From Lepidurus packardi (taxonomy: Eukaryota > Arthropoda > Branchiopoda > Notostraca > Triopsidae): a stretch of 64,000 nt of DNA. A model generated the notes under the pieces. The model was not told where the DNA came from and ran no database searches. It worked only from the letters and a program-made list of their open reading frames with translations. Positions within the stretch are counted from its first letter, which is position 1, and every line of letters begins with the position of its first letter. A program made the position numbers and the translations under genes. The stretch spans positions 1-64,000 of the forward strand of contig JAKZAN010000142.1 of NCBI GenBank assembly GCA_023053545.1, given 5' to 3'. Of this stretch, positions 11,058-22,333 are shown piece after piece.

Positions 11058-14000
11058 ATGAGTCAAGGCAATCTCGTATCTCGCATCCCTGAATACTCTA
11101 TCCTCAGCAGCAGGGTTTTATCTTTCGACCCCAACCCTTCTTCGAGTGACTTTGGTTCGTATCCACGTAGCAACATGCTCAGTACCAAGCGCATCGAGAT
11201 GCAGCGTAATCTAGCCTCAAACATCGCCTTGGCATCTGATGCTAACCATATTAAGATTCTGTTTCTGCATGTGTCGTAAACTTTAAAAGGACCTGAAGTG
11301 GACAATTTCCAGTAGTCTCTGCAGAATGAATATAAGATGCACTTGAGCTACTAGACCTTTAGATCCCCGCCATTTCTAACAAGAATCAATTTCTCGAAGC
11401 TTCCCATCAGTTGTGTGATTGTAAATTATTCCGATATCGAGTGGGCCAAGAGGTTCAGTGCCAACGCCCTGGGAAAACTAGCAAATTTCACGATATATGT
11501 ATATTGCAGAGAACCTCAGGAAATCAACAGCTTGGCTTTGATGATTACATAAAATCTAAAGGCAGCAACAAATTTTGACGATATAGAACTAAGCATCAGG
11601 GCGGACTATGAAGCATATAGTGATAAATATGTCCACGAAGTCACTGAGAAGAGGATTAGGAACAAGTTTTACTACAAGAATAAGCACAATGAAGTACTCA
11701 ACATCTACTATGAGGAAAAATTACGCAAAATTATTTAACCTTATGTTAATCCGATTTCGAGCAATAAGAAATTCAAGAAAACCAACTTTTTCTGCTTTAA
11801 GGATATGAAATAGCTAGTTAAATGGACCAAGTCCCGTAAGGTCTTCAAGAGAGGCCTTACCAGACACATAACGCAATCTATAATTTCTAATTCTAGCAGA
11901 TAAATGAGTTTTGTCGGACAAGCAGGCCCCGGATCACTCAACAGTATTGGAGATCTGGTGAAGGTATCATAAGCAGCGGACATCAATTACTTTCTGATTA
12001 GTGGCTCGCATCCAGAACTAAAGGAAATTTAAACTTTTTGTCTGGCAGACAAAAACACGAAGATGCTGGTTTTAAAAAACGAGGCAGATCTGAACGCAAT
12101 GCAACATCAAATGAAAATATTCGCCTCTGAATAAGGTCAATTTACCGAAAGAGATAGACTGATTATGAGCGAGAAGCTGATTGTCATGATTCATCATGAA
12201 GATGATATTACGAGACGAGAACTCGAGGAACAATAGAATTTTAATTTCCATGCTGAAGTAGTTTTGGTCCTCTCATCAGAACAACTGGCCCGCGAACTCT
12301 GGAGGATACATGAAAACTAAAACTATTACGGTCTCATTCTCATGTTCGAGGATAGATACTAGTAATTTTCAGATACTGTCGACTTACTCATGCTTGGCAC
12401 TTCTGATCACACAGACAATTACCTCCGGGTTGATAACATAAAGGTAGTCCTCAAAAGACCCAGGAATCATCCTGACGACTTCATCGACTATTCCTATGTC
12501 CAATAGCAAAATCACAAACCATTTATCGTCAGACCTGAGGACCTCGCCTAAGTTGACTCAGACTACTCTCTTATCTAGCAGATCTATAGGGCAAGAAATA
12601 CATTTTATCATCCGGCCCAGGGCATCATCGGCACTAAGGTCTTTATTTATATCCGCCGATCGCGAAGTACACTCATTGAGCTTCTTAGCACATAAATCAT
12701 GGCCAATAAGAGATTAGAACTTGAAACATACTAAGATAAGCAACAATTGTAATATTTGGTGAGCAAGACTCACAAAAGTCAGTGTGCCCTAGTCGTGACG
12801 AACCAAAAAGAGCTTATTGAGGTTATGAGATCTATAAAAAACTAGTAGAATATCTATGTACTACTAGTAAGTCCAAATGAAACTATAAGCTATGATCCGC
12901 AGATTCTCAAAACTGGCACAGAATAAGATATCAATAATTTTATCAAACAGATACCAAACAACTAATTTGCAGGAGCCTGGGGTGAAGAGAGTTATGAAGA
13001 AACTATCAAATAGCAAAAGGAGACAGCTTCTTCAGCCAGTCTCAATATCCAAGAAGAAGCTCTCAAAAGGATGGATATGGATGATGATCGACCTAGAAAA
13101 TTCTTTTTTCTACCTGGTCGGCCTATCGTGACCATTCGTATGCCAAATAATGAAGAGTCTAACAACTCATTACTTTTCGAAACGCGGATAAAAAAAAAAT
13201 TGAATGATGATGTTAGCTTTAAGACTTATCGGACATCGGAAGAAATCAGGGATATGGATAAATGGGAGGAACCACTTCAGTTCCTAATTATCAACAATTC
13301 ATATTTATAGTGGACAAAGAGGATGGCGTAGCAGTAAATCAACCAACCGTTTGAGATTATTTACTACACACAAAAAAAACTTGGCCCTTTCGTATAACTC
13401 ATCACTAAACCCAAGTACAAAAGATTCAAACTCATTGCCAACAGGTGGCAAAGCATCGAGGACTATATTATTGGTAAGTTTAAAAGGGTAACAAACCAGA
13501 AAGACATATATCAGTTAATGTCTAATCAACATCTACATATTTTCCTCCCGAAATCAGACACTCAACTCCAAAAATATCTTGATGACTACGCCTATCATTT
13601 TAATAATGAGATCGCTAAACGATGTAAATACCATTATTTCAACCTACAAGATCAGAATCAACTACTGAACGAACTCACAAAAATGGGTGAAAAGATTCTG
13701 GCTTTCTTGATTGTTAACGAGGACAGGCAAAAGGTACTTGATTAGTACTCAGGAGGAAATCTCATCTACTCGACACCCGATACTTTTAGGCAGTTAATAG
13801 TGTCTTCACTCAACTTGAATGCGCGAAACAAGCCCCATGAGAAAACCTAAGTCATTACTAAGGATGATAACGAGGCAGCAAGATATATAGCAAGCATTCG
13901 TTTTATCAAAGATAGTGAAGATCAGCCCAAGCCTGTAGTGTTTGTCAAGGAAACGAATCTGTCGTGGAGATATTTTCTGAAACGAAACGAACGAATGCAC

Positions 14001-17000
14001 AATAAATTTCTTTACAACTAATTCAGACGCTCGGTAGATCTCAGATCAAAGATTGAGAATCTGCGACTGTAAAAGAAAAACGAAATTTGGATACTAGTGC
14101 AGGGCTCGAATTAGTATTAAAAGTATAGGAAAAAACTCATGGGCTACACTGTTAAATTTATCATCTATGATTCTGCTTTTCAGACTCCGCTTCAGACCGA
14201 TGATATAGTACTGGCCTCTTCCGAAACCCATGAAATCTAGGCCTATCTTCTCAACTATCGAAAACATTCCAAACATATCATTCCTGATTCTGCTCTCCCT
14301 ACAAGTCAACAAATGCAACAGGGGATTTCCTTTATATATAACGCTGAGTTTCCGATACGGTAGGAATGTCAAGAGCTATGGAAACAAAGAGTTAGGGATG
14401 CCTTATTCTAAAGTTATTCCACATTAGAATAAATGAATTTACTTTTAAAGAAAGCTTAACGATCTCAAAGATTCGTCTATTTGGTCCTGACTCGTTAATA
14501 GAATGCTTGCCTCCAAACCCAAAAGACGCTAAAAAATCTAAGAAGAATAGTGATGCAGAGCCAGATGCAAACAAACTATGGTTTATCATTTGAGAGTCCT
14601 TAAGTGATCTTTTGTGGGAACTTCGTGGCTGATCAAAATATTTTTTTAAGAAACCTAGCCTTTACTCTGAGTAATCCCTGTACTAAGATAGCTAGAAAGG
14701 ATTTCGGGTCTCGTTAACCTATTATCGACATTTTCGTTAAGGAAGGCATGTTCGAAAAGTAGAGACTAAGGAGAAATGAAAAATTCAACCGTAGTTTTAA
14801 ACTACATTATTACCAACACAGAGAAGATTTGTTGGACAGTATCGAGACCATAAGTAACAAGAACGCTGTCGTGGTAGTCGGAGAGTCAGATCTAGAATCC
14901 CACCTTAATATGAAGCCCAACTTAAAATTTATCAGCTATGATCCTAATAAATAAAAAATCTCCGACGATATAACTAAAGCTATCCTAGTTTCAAACTCAC
15001 CCCAATAACTTTTGTTATACTTTCGAAACCTACCAGATAATAGACTATAGAAAGCTAGAGCTATTAGAAGACCTGTCAATATTTACATAAAGAATGACGT
15101 CGACAGTCTTAAACCTTTAAGAAGAACATCATAAGAAGCTGCAAACAGAAACGCCTATCTGCAAATCCATGGTTACGCATACCTGAATCAGCTTTAGAAT
15201 AATTTGTTAAAGCTGCCTAATAATGAGATGGCGATTATCTTGATCGATAAAGTAGGCATCGACCAAGAAAAATAAGTTTAAGAAATCATCAATAAAGTGA
15301 AGCTCAGTGATCCGAAAAAATAAATAAAACTGATACTGCATTCGAATCGAGGCAGAAGACCTAAGGAAGAATCGATCAATAAGATACTCGTAACTGATTC
15401 TGATTAGCTCATCCAGGATTTTATAGAGAACATCCCTTTAAACCCACATCTCCCATTATAACAACATCAGCCTGTCCCATCCAAACTTCCATCAGATATC
15501 CCATTACCATTATTTACCTCTATTCCAAAAAAGGATAACTCTGGCTCCCAAAAAAACATTATAATAGAGTATAAGAAAAAGCAGCCGGCCACCAGACCTC
15601 CATCTCCCCAAACCTTCTTAGACTGTTTAGATGCACCCGCTGCTCAAATAAACTTCGCCTTCACATTGTCAATGTACCTGAGTAACGCTTAAGCTTTAGA
15701 ACCAAACCTTGCTTCACCTCTTATAAAACCCAACCTCCCAAATGTGTAAGTACCAATCCTAGAATCGAAGGATATTATAAGGAGTGAGAAACAGATGGAG
15801 AAAGGATGGAGGCTGGGGCTACTCTGTCTGGAAGATAGTTGGATGTCCCGAACGATTATGTTCATCTTGGATAATACAGCCAAACATATTAACGTGCACG
15901 TACAAAAAATGTCATCGGTAAGGCAGATATAAGAGTTTTTGAACATCAACTACAGAAAGTTTGAGAAGTTCAGCTTGATTCTGGCTCCCTACCAACTAAC
16001 ACACTTCATTGAGGCTTCCAAATTGGAAGACTTGTATCACACACTGAGAGTTTTTCTTCTACATGATCCTATAGTTCTAACTGAAATGTCAATCATCTTC
16101 AATCTCGGGTGGGAACGTTCTGATCTATCCTTACCTTTCCGCAATAAAGAACTTCCCTTAGAGTTAATTAACGCTGAAAAATACTATATCTATGCCCAAC
16201 CTCAATACCTGAAGAACCGCATAACCATGCCGGAGGCTTCATATTTTACTTATAATAACGCCATTGAGTTAAAGGAACTTCTATCAAGCGTAAATGAGCC
16301 AGCCTGTTTCAATCTTGTACTTATCGATAGATAAATGTTCAAAGCGGTTCGATAGATCCCCTATCTCTTTCCTAATACAAGACTACTTGTCTTGAGTCCT
16401 TTTGTGACCAAGAGGTAATTTTTCGACCTAAATGGACAGGATTTTTGGATATTCTCAACAACCAAGTAAAAAAGCATCGAATAAGAACTATCTCGATTGC
16501 TCACATCTGTAATACCGACTCTCCGCAGATCCTCTCCAGGTGTCTACGACCCAACGATCAAAACTCTGATGCTCACTGCTGAGCAGACTCCATTTATCTC
16601 TCATCTTGATCTAAGTGACTATAAAAAAGTCATTATAGAACCTGGTTAAAACCTGAAGTTCAACAAACCAGAGCTTTTGACTGGTAACCAAAGAGTATTT
16701 ACTTTGAACTCCTAAAATACTGGGAAGCTTATTGTTGAATCTCAAAAGGGCTTAAATATATAGGCGCAGAACAATTCCAATAAACTCAACGTATCGCTCA
16801 GACAGATCAGAAACATTGAGGAAGCCAGCGAAATCAGATAGTAAATATTAGTGAATTCACCTAAAGATCACTTTAAAAATGATGGTTCGAATGCAATATC
16901 CTAGAATCTGAAGAATGTGGATATTAGAAGCGAAAATAGTTTGTGCATGAAAAGTGAGGAAGGCCTCAAGATCCATAAACATTAAAGAGACAGGCAGCTT

Positions 17001-19697
17001 CACTCTATATTTAGCAAAAAGTTTTTATAAAGATACTCATGTCTAGGTTTCTACTACTTCGGATCAGATCATTTAATACCCTACAGCACAAGTATCCGCT
17101 GTCTCAGCTCTCCCGCTGATCTTGAAACCGAATTCAGAACTAGTCCCCATCGAATTATGGTCATTTTCTGCAAAGAAGACTCCCTAAATACGATACCCCG
17201 ACAGATATTTGCAAGTTAAAGAGTCAAGATTTTGGTTGTTTCATCTTACCATTTAGAAGGATTCTTAACTGTAGAATCAAAAGAAATCCCAGATGTCGTG
17301 GCTCGTCTTTCCTAATACGATCGAAACTGTCGTTTAATCTATTTACTTGTCCAATAAAACTTCAAGTTTAATCCCCGATAACTCATTTAAAGGCTGCAAA
17401 AAGAGGAACAACCCTATACAGAGATTCAGTTCGATGATACAACACATCTATCAAACATAGCGAGTAGATTTAGGGAAAGGATCGTTAAGGCTTACGTTGT
17501 CTGCCAAGAAAACATCAAAGACACTGTCAGAAATATAATGCATAACCATAAAATTAATTTTTAGATTCACAGCTCGAAATCCTTGGGTCAACGTGCTTCT
17601 CCTTCATCGAGGCGCAATCTTAACAATGCTTCAGTTACTAACGTCCTCAAAATGAATGATATCAAGTACGATCTTGTTGAGATAGACGTAAAAAAGCCAG
17701 TAATTAGTTAATAGTATGACAGTCTGTAGTCTATTCTGAAAAAGGAAACTGATCGGCATTTTGTTTGCCATGAGAAGAACACAAGACTTATTGAGATGTT
17801 ATCTTCATTGCCTGGGAGTATCCATATTATAGGGAGCGACGACTAATTAGCCTTAAAGATTGGATAACTGCAAGGTAAACCAACGGTGTTACTCACATAA
17901 GGATAGGGAAACATACCTGTAAATATCGATCGCAATGGATCGTTTGTGATTTATTTAAAGAATAAAGGAAGATTGGTGGCTCTCCCAAAAAACACGAAAG
18001 TAGTCACCTCTCTGAGACAGGTTGCTCAGTTATTAAAGGTGAGTAGCCCCCCTAAAAAGCCTAACTTGAAGCTGGAAGATTTCTAGAATGTCAAAATAGT
18101 CTACGATGACGCTTTATCCCGAGAGAACAAGATTATCCTGCTTATGTTCACCGATTAAAATAAGCGAACCATTCCTCTGCAGGTTTCTCATTGGCAGGAA
18201 CTACAGAATCTTGCGCGATAGTCCCCTAATACTCTTTTTATCGCTATGGTGGGTAAAGATAAGGCTCGGACCCTCAAACCTATCCCCTAAGACCTCAACG
18301 TTGTGCTTGTTAAAAGGGATAATGACTTTAAAAAAATATACAGAAATAAGTAATATCCTCGACATGCAGGCCTAGATACTATTGTTGAAGAAGATGAGTA
18401 GGAGATCATCCTAGACTTAGACCACAGATACACTAGTATGCCTGATTCATTTCTAAATGAATTGCTTTATAAGCTCGGTAATCCACACCCAAAATCGAAG
18501 GTGCCCGGCATAGGAAAATCAGAAGGCGGCCCTCATTAAAGCAGCTAATCTCCCAATAGGTAGGCTCCTAAAAACTACGATGATATGTAGACCATCACCG
18601 ATCGATTGCGTTAATTTCTGCCAATTCTGAATGGAGAGGTTGTTAGGATATTGTTACCTTCAGAATAGCTCGATTTAAAGGATCTGCTCTCTTCGGAGTT
18701 CGATACTCTCATGATCGTTAAATACACGAATTTTGGTTATCTAGAGAGCTACCTTGCTCGCAACGCTAAATATCCGACTGTTGTTTTGTTACGAGATGAT
18801 CTCCTCCCAAAAGCGGCGGAATTAGCCTCAAAATATCCCCATATTAGGATCATCAGAATCGGCTACCGCCAATAACAAAATGCAGTCGGCGTTACTCTCA
18901 GTCTTGGCCCACATCAAACCATTTAACTCTTAAGATGGATACTAGACTAAAATTTCATAATTTAAAAAAGGCTCAACAATGAGCTCGACAGAATACAAAA
19001 GCCGACAATCAAGGGCTAATAAAATGCTCTCCTACCTTTAGACCATGTGTCACAAAAGATGGTCCTATGCTTAAACTCACATCGGAATGAATTTGTGAGG
19101 GTAGCTGTTTAGAAGATGTGCGGTGACAGAGTAGAGTTTCTATAATACTTCAATGCGGGAAATCTCAGAGCAAGACTCGAAACTCTTTAGGAGGATGAGG
19201 TTGTTCTGATCCTCAGCAACGATGACCAGATTAAAGATGTAGAGAGTATCAATACAAGAAATCAGCGATGCTACTACATCCGGTATATTTCAGACCATAT
19301 GAAACCATCAGAAACCTTCCAATACAATGATCGACTATTGTACACAGGTTTCACCCTGCAGAGCGTCTCTAACTTCATCAATAACCTGGTGTACAAAACT
19401 TATAAAAGACTCGAGAAAAGGTAAAGATCAGCAAGATCAGGAGGGCGACAACTCAGACACATCAGCTCAGCACGAAGTCTAAGAAATATGAGCGAATAAA
19501 AAAAATACCGAAGAAAATACATCCCCAGTACTTTCGGAACTGCACCACGATTCGAGTACTTTGATGATAAGTATGTGCCGATAGTGGAACCAGCAAAGAG
19601 TGGGCGAGGCAGACAAGCATAAGAAACTGGAGGTAATAGAGTATTGCGTCGACCCACGAAAGAGAGGCATAGTCAATTCTAAGAATATGGGTTTTGA
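11058..19697 (+). CDS. Giant 2,879-aa protein of repeated alpha/beta modules
   Basis: One uninterrupted frame of 8,640 bp from ATG 11058 to TGA 19695-19697, with well over 100 TAA/TAG codons and no intron needed. I do not recognise the family. It is built of modules of roughly 100-130 aa with a recurring strand-helix order: a strand such as KVFIYIRRSR, VNIYIKNDV, VRILLPSEE or KMVLCLNSH; a helix; a strand-turn such as ELETYEDKQQL or EFLEYFNAGNL; a helix; a very hydrophobic strand such as CALVVTNQKE, MAIILIDK or EVVLILSNDD; a helix; a strand such as IYVLLVSP or IKLILHSN; then a short strand and helix such as KILVTDSDELIQDFIENI or LLYTGFTLQSVSNFINNL. This resembles tandem degenerate receiver- or flavodoxin-like (beta-alpha)5 units. 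I see no conserved phospho-acceptor Asp or P-loop. The last 100 residues are basic and Arg/Ser-rich. Function unknown. Confidence 0.85.
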
Positions 19698-19780
19698 TGT
19701 TTTTCTAGTATAAATTAAATATACGAATACTCAGTATAGCTAAGTAAAGATTTTCTTAAGACTGTTGAGTTATAGCCACC

Positions 19781-21011
19781 ATGGGCAGAAATTCAGACTC
19801 CAATGACTCAGACCATGCCAAGAAGAAAAAATACAAAAAGGATGCCAAGAAGAAAAGAGATTATTCAGAAGACAGTACTGATGCTCGCAAAAAGAGGAAG
19901 CATAGAAAATCCCGTTCACGTTCGCCTGATCGCCACAAAAAAGATAGATTCAGACGCCGCTCTCCTTCCAGAAGCAATTGGGATTCCTACAGAGACCGAG
20001 GCAGGAGGTGGGATAGACCTGACTCCCGTCGCGAATGGTCCAGAGAAAAAGAGTAACATCCCAAACACATATGACTCTACTATCACTATAGGTTCTTGTA
20101 TGATAGTCCTCCAAGTGAAGGAGGCGATACCTCTGACGATCCCGAAAAGATGCAAAAGCTGCGTCAACTAAAGGCCCAACAATAACTTATATCTTCAAAG
20201 GCAGATCGTAAACTATACTTGGGAAACTTACCTCCTAATATCACTGCACCCCAACTCATGGAACTCCTCAATGCAGCTCTCAAAAAGATGGAGATCAACA
20301 CCTAACCAGAAGGTGACTCCATAATCAGTGCTTGGATCAATCCTGACGGGGTAGGACATTATGCCTTTATTGAGTTTCGAACGCCTCAGGAAGCCACGAA
20401 CGGGACAGCTCTAAATAATGCGACTCTCTTCGGGTATCAATTGAAAGTGGGAAGACCTAAACAATACCTTGAGTATAACAAGCAGCTTATGGAGGATGTG
20501 GGGAATCTGAGTACGATGGAGGGAATTCTAAAAAAAATCGAGAATATAGGCCTGAAAGAGAATACAGAACAGCTAAAGATCGAGGAAAGGATTATATGCC
20601 CTCCTACAAAAGTGGTAGTGCTTAGGCATATCGTCAACATGGAGGAGCTATCAATTGACGAGGAGTTTCAGGAAATATACGTAGACGTCAAGGAAATGGC
20701 CGAAAGGTTTGGGAAGGTCATATCAATTAGCATACCAAGGTATTTTTCGATGTCATTCTAACATGTGCTATTGCTTACTACTGTTAATTAGACCAAATCC
20801 AGCTATCAGTGTAGAAAGCGCGCCCACTCGCGTGAAGGGTCTCGGCCTGGTGTTTATCTAGTACCAAAATGTGGAGATGGCGAAAAGTGCGAGGAGACAA
20901 TTCGTGACGAAGATGTTTTCAGAAAAATCAGTATCTTGCGGTTATCTAGATGAGTAACGCTACCACGCGGGTGAGCTCGACATATGCTAAAAAGTCGTTA
21001 TTACTTTCTGA
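19781..21011 (+). CDS. U2AF2: U2AF large-subunit-like splicing factor, RRM1 + UHM
   Basis: Three exons (19781-20052, 20092-20739, 20792-21011), introns of 39 and 52 bp; 379 aa. The first intron holds an in-frame TGA, which supports its removal. The N-terminus (residues 1-90) is an Arg/Ser/Lys-rich RS-type domain. Next is an RRM with RNP2 LYLGNLPPNIT and RNP1-like HYAFIEFR, matching U2AF65 RRM1. The C-terminal domain has VVVLRHIVNMEEL, SISIPRP, GLVFIEYQN and LDEERYHAGEL, matching the U2AF65 UHM, which binds SF1. In U2AF65 a second RRM lies between these; here there is only an approximately 50-residue helical linker. The family recognises the polypyrimidine tract at 3' splice sites. A homologue with reduced RNA-binding capacity fits very short introns, but that link is inference. 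Confidence 0.88.
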
Positions 21012-21090
21012 AGCTTACGCACTTTCTCCAAAGTTTACAGATATAAAGATTACGTCCAATTGATATGCATTAGGCATTCTACTCTCAATC

Positions 21091-21113
21091 CAATTCAATT
21101 CAATTCAATTCAA
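21091..21113. repeat. CAATT microsatellite
   Basis: Four tandem CAATT units plus CAA lie in the 126-bp gap between two convergent genes. Probably neutral. Confidence 0.8.
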
Positions 21114-21137
21114 AAAGCATTTCGAGCGCTTTCAGAA

Positions 21138-22140
21138 TCAATCCTCTTCTTCGGATATCTCAGCAAAAGAAGATGAACTACCACTATATCTTTCCATCAG
21201 ATACTCCTATTTGTTTCGTTGGTACTCCGATTAGGCTTCCTGGAGCTGTCGCAATTTGGTCAACATCTGTAAGATGTCCTGCTCCGGTATCTCTTCGAGC
21301 ATTATGGATTCGCCTTTGATGTGTGATGGTTTTAAGCAACTTATAAACTCGTTCACACTCGCTGGTTGCAGTTGGGATAAAAGGATACCTAAATGTTTGT
21401 ACCAAGTTAAATTAGAATGATTAGTACTCATTTCATATTTGTATTTCTTTAGAGTCTAGGTATCCACCCTGTGACCAACTGGGTCGTTTGCTTATGAATT
21501 TCGACTCACATCATAGGAAGATATACCCGCATCATTTCCAACTTAGGTTTTGAGAAGTGGCTTAGGATCTGCAGACGATCGTATAGCTATGTAGATGTCT
21601 TTCAGATAATAGTAGGAAGCGCTATACATTGGATTCTGTATACTATCCAGATGTGAGAACAGATAGTCAAGGTCTGAAAGAAAGGCCTTGGTACTCTTAT
21701 AGCTGTTTTGTGATATTTTAAAAGCAATTTAGTCGTAGGTCGTGCGTGCTAGTCTCCATTTAAAAAATAGTAAAATTCAAGAATGAGAGATGAGTGCTTA
21801 CGATCAGTATAGCTTGATATGAGGTCACTCATTTTTTTCAGATGAGATTGGTGAGCATTTATTTTTTCCCAAAGTTCATCCCATTTGTTTTTGAAATGCC
21901 CAGATCCGACTTAACCAGACCTCTGATGCTGCTTTTTCAGAGTAGGACCCTTCGTCTGGTGGGATATTAGTTATCGAAGATGCTTTTAGAAACTAAAAGT
22001 GTGAAATAATGTAAAAGGTACATGCTTCGATCTGGAGGAAAGATGGGCTGGGTAGATGGGGCCAGGGCGCGGAGAAACCATTCAGAAGGTAAGGAATAGG
22101 AAATCAGAAGAGCCGATTCGTCGGTAATTTGAGCCTACAT
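21138..22140 (-). CDS. Possible bromodomain-like protein
   Basis: Three exons (22140-22022, 21992-21802, 21748-21138) with 29- and 53-bp introns encode 306 aa; all three junctions keep one frame that is broken without splicing. The N-terminus contains FEKHLRELISHQ and FKNKWDELWEKINAHQ. The middle has TTYDEIAFKISQNSYKS, FLSDLDYLFSHLDSI and a Tyr-rich helix. This recalls the ZA-B-C helices of a bromodomain (an acetyl-lysine reader) but lacks a clear acetyl-lysine-binding Asn in the usual context. The C-terminus is acidic (SFAEISEEED). Divergent from XPD with a 193-bp shared upstream region. The function is a guess from fold pattern only. Confidence 0.5.
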
Positions 22141-22333
22141 TCTATATTTTTGACGGAAGTGGAGTATGATTTTGAATTATTATCCAACCTGTACATACAA
22201 AAATTGGAGGCATCAAACCTGAAGTGATCTCCTGTACCTTTTGAGCTTTGTGATTCCTCCTATAAAAATATGCATGAAAGGAGGCGCCGGAATCAAACTC
22301 TATACATAATACATACGAAACTAATTTGCCAAC

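Noticed and set aside
20053..20091. In-frame TGA within the U2AF-like gene
   Set aside because: It lies in a 39-bp GT-AG intron; the spliced product reads smoothly into RRM1.
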